The position numbers and the translations under genes were made by a program. Shown here piece by piece: positions 13,715-23,738 of a DNA stretch of 26,319 bases (positions within the stretch are counted from its first letter, which is position 1; each line of letters starts with the position of its first letter). The notes under the pieces are model-generated. The model was not told the DNA's origin. It saw only the letters and a program-made list of their open reading frames with translations, and ran no database searches. Source of the DNA: JAVBNU01 sp031551265 (GTDB lineage: Bacteria; Cyanobacteriota; Vampirovibrionia; Gastranaerophilales; Gastranaerophilaceae); assembly GCA_031551265.1 (NCBI GenBank), contig JAVBNU010000036.1, positions 1-26,319 of the forward strand. Reading direction: 5' to 3'.

Positions 13715-15187
13715 ATGAAAAAAATATTATTAACAGCAGTATTAAGTGCAATCACAGTATCGGCAGCATATGCGGATATTTTTGACGTATCCGATGATAT
13801 TTTGAAATTACAACCACCCGAACCTGGCGCTATGGTTCGTACACCTGAAGGTACAACTATTGTGAACAGACCCGGCGCATATAAAGCCGGCGTAGAGACT
13901 GCTACTAATGCTGCATCTCCGGCAAAGCCTAAAGCTAAAAATTCAGTGCAGTTATTTATAACAGAAGCACCTGATTCGCAGCTCAACACTCGTGGACAGG
14001 CAGCGGCTAAACAAGTTATTGTAAGTGAAGCAAATTCTAAGACTATTCCTGTGCAAAAAGTTGAAACACAGGCCAAACAACCGACGACTGTGACTATTTA
14101 TGGAGAGCCTAAAGCTCCGGCCAGAGCTCAAGCAGTGCCACAGCAGGATTTCCAGCTTTCGCAACAGCCACAAAAGACTACCTTTCATGCTTCACCACAA
14201 GCAACTACAGAAGTATCGCCTTTAACACCACCAAATGAACCACAAGTAGTGCAAGAGCAGCCAACTGTGACGTTCCAGGCGACACCACAGCCAACAAGCG
14301 AAACACCTGAACAAAACAACGTGATAACGCCACCACCACAGGAAACTCCACAAACGTCAATCACCGTGCCGCCTCCTGAAGCCGTTACTCAGACTATTAT
14401 TACATCTGAGGAAACATTAGAGGTACCCAGCGTGAATAAGACTATTGAATCCAAGTCCTCAGGCTTTGATACAAAAGTGAAAAGCATGCAGCAAGGCGTT
14501 AAACAGGATATGAAAAAGTTTAACAAAGAAGTGAAAAGCATAGATACAAGCACGCAGCGCGGCGTCAGAGATTTTGACACACGTGTCAGAGATATGAGCG
14601 CTGTTGCTCAAAATAATGTTGAAGAAGATATTTTGGACTTTGATGCCAAAGTAAAAAATATGAACACAAGCACTCAACAAAATCTACAAACAGGCGTAGA
14701 AAGCTTTGACACGAGATTAAAGAACGTAAACGACTCAGCCCAAACCAATATTAAACAGGGTGTTAAAGATTTTGATGCTAAAGTCAAAGACATGGGCGAA
14801 GGCGCCAAAACTCATATTGAACAGGGCGCTCAAGCAGGTGCCGAAAAAGCTAAAGAAGTCGGACAAGACATAAAATCAGGCACTCAAAAAGGTGCTCAAT
14901 TTGTAGAAGAAAAAGCTAAAGATGCCGGTGCAGCTACTAAAACCGGCGTAGAAAAAGGTGTTGATAAAACAAAAGAAGTTGGTAGTGAAGTTAAAGAAAA
15001 CATCAAGCAAGATATCGATAAACTAAAGAATAAAAGCGAAGCGCCTAAGAATAATAACTATATGTTAAGCCAAAAGCTGAAACAGAATATGCAAAGCTTT
15101 GATGACGCAACACAACAAAAACTAAAAAGCCAGATGCGTCCTGAAGTACACCGCGTGAATGCTGACAAGCTGGAGCCAAATTACTAA
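13715..15187 (+). CDS. Secreted protein with Pro/Gln-rich stalk and LEA-like amphipathic repeats
   Basis: 490 residues. A signal peptide (1-20, cleavage after SAAYA) is followed by a low-complexity region rich in Pro, Gln and Thr (about 110-225). A highly charged helical part starts at F251. There, units beginning F-(D/N)-x-(K/R)-V-(K/R) recur at 251, 269, 287, 309, 331 and 353, with periods of 18, 18, 22, 22 and 22. From about 375, 11-residue motifs (EKAKEVGQDIK, EEKAKDAGAAT, VDKTKEVGSEV) resemble group 3 LEA proteins. Such 11/22-mers make amphipathic helices that bind membranes or stay unfolded. No enzyme domain is seen. It is probably periplasmic or surface-associated, with function unknown. 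GGAGA lies 8 bases before ATG. The stop is one base from tsaB. Confidence 0.7.
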   Translation: MKKILLTAVLSAITVSAAYADIFDVSDDILKLQPPEPGAMVRTPEGTTIVNRPGAYKAGVETATNAASPAKPKAKNSVQLFITEAPDSQLNTRGQAAAKQVIVSEANSKTIPVQKVETQAKQPTTVTIYGEPKAPARAQAVPQQDFQLSQQPQKTTFHASPQATTEVSPLTPPNEPQVVQEQPTVTFQATPQPTSETPEQNNVITPPPQETPQTSITVPPPEAVTQTIITSEETLEVPSVNKTIESKSSGFDTKVKSMQQGVKQDMKKFNKEVKSIDTSTQRGVRDFDTRVRDMSAVAQNNVEEDILDFDAKVKNMNTSTQQNLQTGVESFDTRLKNVNDSAQTNIKQGVKDFDAKVKDMGEGAKTHIEQGAQAGAEKAKEVGQDIKSGTQKGAQFVEEKAKDAGAATKTGVEKGVDKTKEVGSEVKENIKQDIDKLKNKSEAPKNNNYMLSQKLKQNMQSFDDATQQKLKSQMRPEVHRVNADKLEPNY

Positions 15188-15188
15188 A

Positions 15189-15851
15189 TTACTTCTTACA
15201 CATCGTAATTGGCGGGGGCTGAATATATAAAGGTTTTAAATTAAACCAGGTTGCGTTTTCGTCAGCTTGGTTTAATTTTTGATACGTAATATTCATCAAA
15301 TATTCTCCAAGCGGCAAATTTTTACCCTCAAAACTCCAACTCTCGATTTGGTTATTGCTTAAAATTTCGCACGATTTAGCATCTGTAATTATAAAATACT
15401 CTTTTTGCGCAAGTTCTTGTATTTCATTCAGAGTCATTGCTATCGGCTCTACTAAAGTTTCATTTTTATCATAGACTGCTGCATAAAACTTATCTTTGCG
15501 CGCATCTAAAATAATTAACGAGGGTTTTTCGGATTTATTGTATTGCGAGATAATTTCAAGAGATGAAACACCAAATACTTTTAAATTAAGTTGTTGTGAA
15601 ATTATTTTTGCTACTGTCACACAAACTCTTATGCCTGTGAAACTTCCGGGGCCAATATTTGTGGCTATTGCGTCAATATCAGACATTTGCATTTTGTGTT
15701 CTTTCAAAATCTTTGCAAGATTCGAAATTAAATACGCAGAATGATATTTTTCACTATTCGACGCAATTTGATACGAGGATAAAAGCGTCTTATCCTTTGA
15801 TAATGTTATGTATGTTTTGTCAAAACTGGTATCAAACGTGAGAATATTCAT
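15189..15851 (-). CDS. tsaB: tRNA t6A-modification subunit TsaB
   Basis: Non-catalytic ASKHA-fold partner that, with TsaD and TsaE, transfers threonylcarbamoyl to A37 of ANN-reading tRNAs. 220 residues. The start MNILTFDTSFDKTYITL and the hallmark NIGPGSFTGIRVCV are present, followed by GVSSLEIIS and ILDARKDKFYAAVY. The ATG overlaps the end of tsaE by 20 bases, with AAGGA 8 bases upstream inside tsaE. tsaD is not in the window. It converges on the LEA-like gene with a single base between stops, so no terminator separates them. Confidence 0.93.
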   Translation of the reverse strand: MNILTFDTSFDKTYITLSKDKTLLSSYQIASNSEKYHSAYLISNLAKILKEHKMQMSDIDAIATNIGPGSFTGIRVCVTVAKIISQQLNLKVFGVSSLEIISQYNKSEKPSLIILDARKDKFYAAVYDKNETLVEPIAMTLNEIQELAQKEYFIITDAKSCEILSNNQIESWSFEGKNLPLGEYLMNITYQKLNQADENATWFNLKPLYIQPPPITMCKK

Positions 15852-16308
15852 TCAAGATTTCCTTCAAAATTTCAGCATACTTTGTACCGATTTCAATTAT
15901 TTCAAACTCACGCGAAAATTCATCAATATATTGAATTTTTATTTCAATTCGCTCAGACGGCAACTCAATATTAGAATATTCAGCCCATTCAACCAGTGTT
16001 AAAACTCTGCCTTTTGAATATTCTTCTAACTCTTCTGCGATTGTTTTTACACCTTCAATTTCTAAACGGTATAAATCAAAGTGATATAGAGGCAAAACGC
16101 CGGAATGATATTCATTTAAAATGACGAAACTCGGGCTTGTCACATTTTCAGCTACGCCAATATATTTTGCGACAGATTTGGTGAAGGTTGTTTTGCCGCT
16201 GCCAATTTCGCCATATAAACACACAAAAGCACCGTCTGTTTTGGTTTTATCTGCGAAGATTTTAGCAAGTTTATCGGTTTCTTTTAAGTTGTTAACAATA
16301 ATTTTCAT
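15832..16308 (-). CDS. tsaE: tRNA t6A-modification ATPase TsaE
   Basis: P-loop ATPase that drives turnover of the TsaBD complex. 158 residues. Walker A is GEIGSGKT (33-40), followed by the family motif TSPSFVILNEY, then HFDLYRLE and LVEWAE. It is first in a tsaE-tsaB pair with a 20-base overlap. No clear Shine-Dalgarno precedes ATG 16308. The divergent autotransporter gene begins 161 bases away, and that gap holds AT-rich sequence with no promoter I can name with confidence. Confidence 0.93.
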   Translation of the reverse strand: MKIIVNNLKETDKLAKIFADKTKTDGAFVCLYGEIGSGKTTFTKSVAKYIGVAENVTSPSFVILNEYHSGVLPLYHFDLYRLEIEGVKTIAEELEEYSKGRVLTLVEWAEYSNIELPSERIEIKIQYIDEFSREFEIIEIGTKYAEILKEILNEYSHV

Positions 16309-16469
16309 ACAATCACTTTAGCACAAAGACAGCCAGCCTACATTTTTATATATATGGCTAATCCATCTGAGCTAGTAATTTTTACTAAATACAGTCAATT
16401 GTTTAATATCGAATTATTCAAATTTGTATTACAACTTGAATGAACAACAGACAGTTATGAAGGAATACA

Positions 16470-19295
16470 ATGGATAGAAAATTAGTTTTGATGTTCATGT
16501 TAGCATTATTTTTTGCTAATATAATGGCGGTGGCGCAGGCAGCTGAATACACCGTGCCGGGAAGTTTTACAACGATAAAAGACGCTATAGCAGCAGCAAA
16601 CACTAACGCAGATGTCAGTAACAGTATCTTAGTTTCGGCTAATCAAGTTATCACATCCTTAAATAATATTACCAAAAACCTAACCCTTGCAGGTAGTGGC
16701 GCCACACTCAGTGTAGATATTGATATGAACGGCGCAAACAGGTTTACTTTCGCAGGGAGCGGAAATACTTACGTAGCAGAAAATCTAAAGATTATAAATG
16801 CCACAAACTCCGCAATAAGTATTAATACCAACAATAATTTATTGGTTGAAAATGTATTATTCAATAATAATAGTTCTGCGGATGGTGGCGCTATAAATAA
16901 TAATGGTACATTAAGTCTTTCCGAAGCAAGTTTCACAAGTAACCGTACCACTAACAGAGGTGGCGCGATTTATAATAACGGCACTGTGAGTAATATAATA
17001 GACTCAAGCTTCCAGAATAACACTTCTAACACTTTTGGCGGTGCAATTTTTAATCAAGCTAACCGAACCATAAGTAATATTATAAATAGCAGTTTCGACT
17101 CAAATAATGCACGCAGTCTAGGTGGTGCTATATTCAACAATGGTACTATTACAACAATCAATCAGTCCAGTTTTACCAATAATTCTGTAAATGGTTCAGG
17201 AGGTGCGCTTTATAATTTAGGAATAATTACCCAGCTTTCTGATTCAAGTTTTTCAGGCAATAAAGCCGGCCAAGGCGGGGCTATTTATCTCGATGGCACA
17301 ATTACAACTATTAACAATACAGTCTTTAATGCAAATACCAGCAACGCCACAGGCGGAGCAATAAGTATCGTTGGCGGGCTTTCTTCACCAAATATTGGCA
17401 CAATTAATAATTCTGTTTTCAGCAATAACCAATCTCAACGAGGTGGTGCTATAGATATGAATGCGAGTGGAATTATACAAAGTATTACTAATACTGACTT
17501 TAATAATAACAAAGCTAACGCACAAGGAGGTGCAATAGCAGTGGTTGCAGGCTCACGCATAACTATAAACGGAAACACAAATTTTAACAATAACACAGCT
17601 GCAACATTGGGAGGGGCCATTTTCAACAGTGGCCCTAATTTGACATTAACCTCTGACTCAAGTGGTGACATAACTTTCTCCAGCAATACAGCCGGAGGCT
17701 CACCAAATGACATACATACAACAGGTGCCGCTGTTAATATTAACGGTACAAGCGGCAATGTAATTTTGAATGGCGGCATAAGTGGTACCAGCTCGATTAA
17801 TAAATCAAATAATGGTGGTGTTATTCTAGGCGCAGGCAGTCTCAACAATAATTATACAGGCGCATACACACAAACTGCCGGTACTTTGACAACTTATTCA
17901 CCCTCGTTTTTTGCCGGTGTTAACACAATTTCTAACTCTAATCTAAATTTGTTGTATACAACTTCAACGACTATCAATAATTTGTCCTTAGATAATGTGA
18001 AAGTTAATTCACTGAACTCGTCAATAACAACCACAACCGTAAACAATTTCTCTCTAGGCAACGGTGGCGCCGATTTCAGTATTGATATTGACGGCAACAA
18101 CCGTATCTCAGATAAATTCATACTAAATGCAGGCAGCTATGGCCCCTCTTCAGGCGGTATTAATATTTCAAACATAATTGTCTCAGGAGTCCCAACAGCC
18201 GAGATTATACCTCTGCAGGTGTTTCAATACACTGGCGGGATTACATATTCGGAGTCTGTCAGCCAAGAAATTAAAACTCCTGTTTATTATTATAATTTTG
18301 GTGTCAATGGTAATGGAGAATATAGCTTAGTCAGAGCGGGGCTTAATAGTCAAATTTTACGAGGACAAGTTGCAACACTGGCTATGTATAACGGCCAATT
18401 ACTCGTAAACGGGGCCCTTTTCGACCATATTTATTTGGATAGCGAAGAACTCCTCGCGTATGGTAGAAATGGCAACAGATACGCATCAATATCCCCATTG
18501 TTTGCGCCATACCAATACACTGTAGAAGACGGCAGCATATGGGCAAAAACATACGCTACTTTTGAGAAATTATCTATGACTCACGATTTACATGTGGGTA
18601 ACAACCTTTGGGGGCAAATAGTCGGCTTAGATTTCCCTTCAGTATGTCTAAACGATGGCTGGGAATTCATACCGACAGCATTTGTCGCATATAACGGCGG
18701 CCACCAAACTTATGATGGCGTTGGAATGTGGCAAAATGGTGGTCAAGGTGGTGTTATGGGGACTTTTATGAGAAATGATTTCATTAGTTCTATTGCTGCC
18801 TACGGAGGAGGCTATTTTAACGAAATGTCTGTTGATGGCGCACATGACAGAACAGGAAATTGGTTTGCAGGCGCAGCAATGAAAACAGCTTATAATTTTC
18901 ACCCGACCAGAAATTTAGTTTTTCAGCCCAATTTATTAACTTCTTATAATATTTTCGGAAAACAAAACTGGGGTACTGATTTAGGCGGAATATCAATGAC
19001 CTCAGGATATTTAAACGGAATTAACGTTGCTCCGGGATTTAACTTAATTTATGCCGCCGAAACTTGGAGCATATACTTCACAACACAATATATGTACTAC
19101 ATTAATGACAAAGTTAACGGTAAAGCATCAGATGCCAATCTGCCCAACGTAAGAATGAAGCACGGGTATATTGAGTATGGTGTCGGTGCTGCAAAAACAT
19201 TCAAAGACCGATTTATGTCATATATTCAAGTAGTCATTCGGAACGCAGGCAGAAGCGGGGTCGGCTTCCAACTGGGCTTTAGTTGGATATGGTAA
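16470..19295 (+). CDS. Pmp-like autotransporter, 941 residues
   Basis: The signal peptide (about 1-24, ending VAQA) leads to a passenger of polymorphic-membrane-protein repeats. About ten units carry GGA(I/L) and end in FxxN, such as GGAIYNNGT...SSFQNN and GGAIFNNGT...SSFTNN, each about 25-30 residues. These stack as a right-handed beta helix. A repeat-poor beta region (about 440-640) precedes a C-terminal beta-barrel from about 690, with YNGGHQTYDGVGMWQNGG inside and the final aromatic GFSWIW expected of outer-membrane barrels. GGA(I/L/V) plus FxxN is known from Chlamydia Pmps, which are adhesins; adhesion is inferred here. AAGGA lies 5 bases before ATG. The barrel is clearly paralogous to that of the convergent gene. 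Confidence 0.88.
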   Translation: MDRKLVLMFMLALFFANIMAVAQAAEYTVPGSFTTIKDAIAAANTNADVSNSILVSANQVITSLNNITKNLTLAGSGATLSVDIDMNGANRFTFAGSGNTYVAENLKIINATNSAISINTNNNLLVENVLFNNNSSADGGAINNNGTLSLSEASFTSNRTTNRGGAIYNNGTVSNIIDSSFQNNTSNTFGGAIFNQANRTISNIINSSFDSNNARSLGGAIFNNGTITTINQSSFTNNSVNGSGGALYNLGIITQLSDSSFSGNKAGQGGAIYLDGTITTINNTVFNANTSNATGGAISIVGGLSSPNIGTINNSVFSNNQSQRGGAIDMNASGIIQSITNTDFNNNKANAQGGAIAVVAGSRITINGNTNFNNNTAATLGGAIFNSGPNLTLTSDSSGDITFSSNTAGGSPNDIHTTGAAVNINGTSGNVILNGGISGTSSINKSNNGGVILGAGSLNNNYTGAYTQTAGTLTTYSPSFFAGVNTISNSNLNLLYTTSTTINNLSLDNVKVNSLNSSITTTTVNNFSLGNGGADFSIDIDGNNRISDKFILNAGSYGPSSGGINISNIIVSGVPTAEIIPLQVFQYTGGITYSESVSQEIKTPVYYYNFGVNGNGEYSLVRAGLNSQILRGQVATLAMYNGQLLVNGALFDHIYLDSEELLAYGRNGNRYASISPLFAPYQYTVEDGSIWAKTYATFEKLSMTHDLHVGNNLWGQIVGLDFPSVCLNDGWEFIPTAFVAYNGGHQTYDGVGMWQNGGQGGVMGTFMRNDFISSIAAYGGGYFNEMSVDGAHDRTGNWFAGAAMKTAYNFHPTRNLVFQPNLLTSYNIFGKQNWGTDLGGISMTSGYLNGINVAPGFNLIYAAETWSIYFTTQYMYYINDKVNGKASDANLPNVRMKHGYIEYGVGAAKTFKDRFMSYIQVVIRNAGRSGVGFQLGFSWIW

Positions 19296-19340
19296 ATATT
19301 TTTCTATAAAACACTCATTACAATCCACTCCATTACAAAA

Positions 19341-19367
19341 AATAAGGTGGCATAACGCCACCTTATT
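19341..19367. terminator. Bidirectional terminator between the two autotransporters
   Basis: A perfect 11-bp stem (AATAAGGTGGC/GCCACCTTATT) with loop ATAAC lies between the convergent stops. On the minus strand it is followed by T6, a strong intrinsic terminator for the 1449-residue gene. On the plus strand the U-run is short (TTATT), so it is weaker in that direction. Confidence 0.85.
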
Positions 19368-19388
19368 GCTGTATAAATTATGCTATTA

Positions 19389-22300
19389 TTAGAATCTCCA
19401 TTGCCAGCCGGCTTGGAGCCCGATACCGTTTCTGCCGCCGCCTGTCATAAATGCTTGGAGGAATCCGCTGTAACGTTCACCCCAGAGCTTGCGAACACCA
19501 ACGCCGTAGCGTACAAATGGACGTACTGCAAGGTCGGGAAGCGAAACATCATTGGCTTGGAATTTAGTTTTATCGATTATATTCCATACCATGCTGACTC
19601 CAACGTAAGGCTGCCAGCCGTTTTTCAGGTTGCCAATAAATCTGATACCCGGCTCGATTGTGATTGCGTTGAGTGGGTCAGATTGGAGTCTGATACCTGC
19701 GGAGTTGTTGTAGTCAAATGTGTTGACGAACGTGTAGGACATCATATAGTTGGGTTGGATGATGAATTTGCCGTCAGCGAGTTCCCAGTTGTAGCCTGAT
19801 TTCCACGCTGCTCCTGTAGCGAGCATTGTGAAGTTTTCATGGCCGTACATATTATGCGCTTCGGCAGCAGACGCGCCAACATTAGCTGTCAAGCCGGTGA
19901 AGAAGTTGCCTTTGTACAACATGCCGGTCGCGCCGAGTACGCCGCCGTTTTGGTAGATGCTTACGCCATCATAAGTTTGGTGTGAACCGTTGTAGCCTGC
20001 ATATAATTGAAATACTCCGTCCCAGCCGTTGCCAAGCTCTGTTATTTCAGTTTCGCCGCCAATTAGTGAACCATATAGATTGTTGCCAACTCTAGGACCG
20101 TTTTTGAGGTGTATATTTTCAAACGCAGCGTATGGCTTGAACCACATTGAACGTGAGTTGAACGGTGTAATCGCAGGATCGTAGGCTAGGTTGCCGTCAG
20201 CTGCTGCGAGTTTGTTTTGGTTTTTCATTGCCTGACGTTGTGCGCTTGTCATCAACATATAATGATCCATTGGAGTGAAGGCTTGTTGGTAAATATCAAG
20301 CCACTGAACGTATAATGCTTGTTGTGCGACTGCGCCGGCAAAGATTGCGGGGTTATAGTCGGGATATGAGGGTTCTTCACCGCCTATTCTATGGAATGTC
20401 AGCGCATCAAAGCCTGAACCATCATTGCGTGTATAGTCGAGTGTATATGTATAAATCGGAGTTGTAATCACTCTTGCGCTGTTGGCTAAGCCTATTTTAG
20501 CGGCGCCGGCTTGTATATTTGGCCCGATTATGTTGTTTATTGTTGTTGTGAGTGCCATAGCGTCTGATAGCAGGTTGATATTTGTTATCAGGATGTTGCC
20601 GCCACCTGTGAATAAAGCGGGATCAGCAACGTTGATGCTGTCAGCTTTACTTTTGGCCAAATCAACATCAAGTCTGAGGTTCATTGTGCTACCTGTAGGA
20701 ATCTTTAGAGTACCACCACCAAAGTTAAAATTGCCAACACTGCCGTTTAACAATGACAATGTTGTGTTATTAGCCATTGTTGTCATTGAGTTAGGGCTAA
20801 AGTATTTAGAATTTGCTAATATTTGCAGGGTGCCGTCGTTCATGTCGAACATTGTTGTCATATTGCTATTATCACCACCAAGTGCGAGGGTTCCGGCTCC
20901 GTTTTTATTCAAGTAGCCCTCGCCGGCTATACCTCCTTTGATAGTAATTGTACGACCATAATTGGTATTAAAGTTTACTTCGCTGCTTGAAGAACCACGT
21001 GTATTTATATCGTTAGAGGCTCCGTTTGCAGTGTTATTATTGAATATGACATTCTGGCTTATTGCATTTATGTTCACAATACCGTTGTCGTTAGCAATTA
21101 CACCGGCTATAGTGCCGCTGTTGTTGCTAAAGTTGGTATCCGTAATGTTTAATGTGCCCTCAAAGTTGGTAAATATACCACCTGATAAAGGGTCTGTGGT
21201 CTTGAAGTTGCTAAAATTAGAAACATCTTGAACATTGACTGTTTGTCCCGTGTCAATGCTCATACCTTGATTACCGCCACCATTAATTGGTCGATTATTA
21301 CCATAGATACTCAGTGTGCTACCTGCTACTCCCATTACATTGAGATCTTGTGTTTCTGTGTAACCGCGGCCTGTTACGGAGAATGTTCTGCTAGTATTTA
21401 CAGTATCTTGCACTGCGGCAGCCAGGCCGCCTGCTCCTGCTATTTTGTTGTGGCCCAACATAAGGTAGTCCGGGGTAATATTGTTGACGTAAAAAGTAAA
21501 CTTGTCGCTGTTGGTATAAGTTGCAACGCCGGTAAGTTCATTTTGATTTAAAGGGTCTGCATTAGGAACAGCTATAGTGTTTGCACCATTGCCCACTATA
21601 ATTGCCATTGCTCCCGAAACTTCGGTGATTTCGTTCATTATATTTATTGATGTTATATTTATTGAATTGCCACCAAGTCCATCACCATCACCCAGCGTAT
21701 CATATACAACGACATCGGGGCTTTTTTCCAGACCTTGTTGAATATCATAATAATCATAATCTAATATCCAATTGCCACCGTTTGATGAAAATTCTTTTAG
21801 TGAAACTAAATCAGAATAGCCATTTTGAGTATTAAATGTTGCACTGGCGCCGATATTCAGAGTATTAGTCGCACCTATACCGCTTAGTGCACTGAAAACG
21901 TCATTGCCAAAAGGATTTTTATAAGTTAAGCCTAAAGTAGAATCCGTAGTAGCGGTTATATTGTCACCTTTGAGCCAGAGTGTGCCGTTGTTAAGGTTTA
22001 TTGTTTGGTTTTCTACGATATTGTTGAATATAGTAGTGCCGCTGCCGGAAAGATTAATTATTTGGTTGTCTGCCGCTCCAAGTGAAGACACGTCGTTTGT
22101 GTCGTTTCCGTTAATTGTTCCGTTGAATGTGATTGTTTTGCCTGCATCAGCAATTAAGTTTATAATAGATTGTCCGGCTAGCGACGGGTCGTATTCATTG
22201 AAAATATCACTGCCGACGGCTGCCTCGTTGCCATCAAATATTACGTTTTTGGTGGATGCAGCGATTGTTACATTACCACCATAGTTGTCAATTGCACCGC

Positions 22301-23738
22301 CATAGCCTGTAGGGCTGTCGTCAACCATTGAGAGCATTTTATTGTTTATAAAATTAGTATCAACAATGGCTAAAGAACCGGCTGCTGCAACGCCTTCATT
22401 GGAAATCGCACCACCATATACCTCCGTGCTAGCGTCAACCCAGATAATATTATTGGTAATTAAACTACTATCAATGCTCATATTGTTTTCATTGAAAATC
22501 ACGCCGCCGTATACATAGGCATTGTTGGCTGTTTCGACACTGATAGCGTTGTTAGAAAAAATGGTGTTAATAAAATCTATTGTTCCGTTTTCACCGTTGT
22601 GAATTGTACCACCGGCTATTTGACCTGCAGAGGCGTCAAATATGGCTGAACCATTATGCATAAATATTGTATTCTCAATCTGCATCGTACCCTGATTATA
22701 AATTGCACCACCACCAACTGACACGTCACTAAGACCTACTGCAGGGTTAAAAATGCCGCTGTATGAGCCAGTAACGGTATTGCCATCAAACTCACTGTCT
22801 GAGATATTAAGAATACCTGTTTCATTAGCAATTGCACCACCTGCTGCTATTATAAAATTGTCAGTCGCATCAGACCGAACGATAATGTTGTTACCCACAA
22901 ATCTTGAGTCTGTAATGGTGTTAGCAATGGTAACAGTAAAATTAAATATAGCACCACCATATGCCTCTGTGCCTTGGGCGCTAGAAGTTTTTGTGCCGCT
23001 ACTATTTAAGTTTATATAATTATAGATAAAATCAGCATTGTTCACTGTCAGTGATGCGTTGTTACCCGTGTTATTTATTGCACCACCAGATGAAATGACA
23101 CTTGAGAATGTGCCAGTTTCATATTTATCAAGGTAATTGTCTGAGAAATCGGAATTAGTGATTGTAATTTGCCCGTTATCATTATATATAGCGCCACCTG
23201 CGTTTTGAGCAGAGTTTTGATGAAAAATGTTACCAAAAAACTGTATGCCGGTACCGCCACTATTATAAATCGCGCCACCGTCGCCACTAGTAATTTTAAA
23301 GAGTGATAAAATGCTGTTTGAGACATTTACAGTATTTGATGAAATACCTCCGCCGGTATTATTACCCTCAAAGAATAGATTGCTGCCCTGTATTGTCGTT
23401 GTACCTGTATCATTAATGATAAATCGTTTGTCGGTATTGTTCAAATTTGTTGTAATAATACCACTGCCTTGTAGTGTTACATTTGCCCCGCCAAAATCAA
23501 GCGTGTCAGCTAATGAGTTATCATTCCCATTAAAAGTGATAGTGTCACCAGTCAGCCAACCAGTGCCAACCGCTTGCCTAAGCGCTTCAAGTGTCGCATA
23601 GTGATTTGCGCCAGAACCTGCTCCGACAGTATAGTCGACCGCTTGGACTTTTTGTATCGGCGCAAAAAGCATTGCTGCAGTCAGACAACCTGTAATAAAA
23701 ATGTGTGTTTTCAAACTGTTCTTTTTTTTCTTTTTCAT
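19389..23738 (-). CDS. Pmp-like autotransporter, 1449 residues
   Basis: A basic signal peptide (MKKKKKNSLK..., cleavage about residue 33, KVQA/V) is followed by about eleven GGA(I/V/T)-FxxN type repeats in the first 520 residues (GGAIYNDNGQ...SDFSDN, GGAINNTGN...ADFIYN). A more varied beta region contains a second short Pmp-like block (GGIFTNFEG...TNFSNN). The C-terminal barrel from about 1190 contains YNGSHQTYDGVSIYQNGG and ends QAGWQWRF with the terminal Phe recognised by the barrel-insertion machinery. Domain order and barrel motifs match the neighbouring 941-residue protein, so they are paralogs in tail-to-tail orientation. AAGGA lies 8 bases before ATG. A role in adhesion or surface display is inferred from Chlamydia Pmps. 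Confidence 0.88.
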   Translation of the reverse strand: MKKKKKNSLKTHIFITGCLTAAMLFAPIQKVQAVDYTVGAGSGANHYATLEALRQAVGTGWLTGDTITFNGNDNSLADTLDFGGANVTLQGSGIITTNLNNTDKRFIINDTGTTTIQGSNLFFEGNNTGGGISSNTVNVSNSILSLFKITSGDGGAIYNSGGTGIQFFGNIFHQNSAQNAGGAIYNDNGQITITNSDFSDNYLDKYETGTFSSVISSGGAINNTGNNASLTVNNADFIYNYINLNSSGTKTSSAQGTEAYGGAIFNFTVTIANTITDSRFVGNNIIVRSDATDNFIIAAGGAIANETGILNISDSEFDGNTVTGSYSGIFNPAVGLSDVSVGGGAIYNQGTMQIENTIFMHNGSAIFDASAGQIAGGTIHNGENGTIDFINTIFSNNAISVETANNAYVYGGVIFNENNMSIDSSLITNNIIWVDASTEVYGGAISNEGVAAAGSLAIVDTNFINNKMLSMVDDSPTGYGGAIDNYGGNVTIAASTKNVIFDGNEAAVGSDIFNEYDPSLAGQSIINLIADAGKTITFNGTINGNDTNDVSSLGAADNQIINLSGSGTTIFNNIVENQTINLNNGTLWLKGDNITATTDSTLGLTYKNPFGNDVFSALSGIGATNTLNIGASATFNTQNGYSDLVSLKEFSSNGGNWILDYDYYDIQQGLEKSPDVVVYDTLGDGDGLGGNSINITSINIMNEITEVSGAMAIIVGNGANTIAVPNADPLNQNELTGVATYTNSDKFTFYVNNITPDYLMLGHNKIAGAGGLAAAVQDTVNTSRTFSVTGRGYTETQDLNVMGVAGSTLSIYGNNRPINGGGNQGMSIDTGQTVNVQDVSNFSNFKTTDPLSGGIFTNFEGTLNITDTNFSNNSGTIAGVIANDNGIVNINAISQNVIFNNNTANGASNDINTRGSSSSEVNFNTNYGRTITIKGGIAGEGYLNKNGAGTLALGGDNSNMTTMFDMNDGTLQILANSKYFSPNSMTTMANNTTLSLLNGSVGNFNFGGGTLKIPTGSTMNLRLDVDLAKSKADSINVADPALFTGGGNILITNINLLSDAMALTTTINNIIGPNIQAGAAKIGLANSARVITTPIYTYTLDYTRNDGSGFDALTFHRIGGEEPSYPDYNPAIFAGAVAQQALYVQWLDIYQQAFTPMDHYMLMTSAQRQAMKNQNKLAAADGNLAYDPAITPFNSRSMWFKPYAAFENIHLKNGPRVGNNLYGSLIGGETEITELGNGWDGVFQLYAGYNGSHQTYDGVSIYQNGGVLGATGMLYKGNFFTGLTANVGASAAEAHNMYGHENFTMLATGAAWKSGYNWELADGKFIIQPNYMMSYTFVNTFDYNNSAGIRLQSDPLNAITIEPGIRFIGNLKNGWQPYVGVSMVWNIIDKTKFQANDVSLPDLAVRPFVRYGVGVRKLWGERYSGFLQAFMTGGGRNGIGLQAGWQWRF

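Noticed and set aside
16900..17640. Regular spacing of GGTGGCGC-like DNA repeats as a CRISPR or tandem DNA repeat
   Set aside because: The repetition is at protein level (GGAI...FxxN) inside one ORF, with variable spacing and diverged codons.
19389..23738. Several plus-strand open frames of 60-140 codons opposite the autotransporter
   Set aside because: They are rich in Pro/Leu/Ser as expected from reverse reading of Asn/Gly/Ile-rich repeats, with no ribosome sites; shadows of the real gene.
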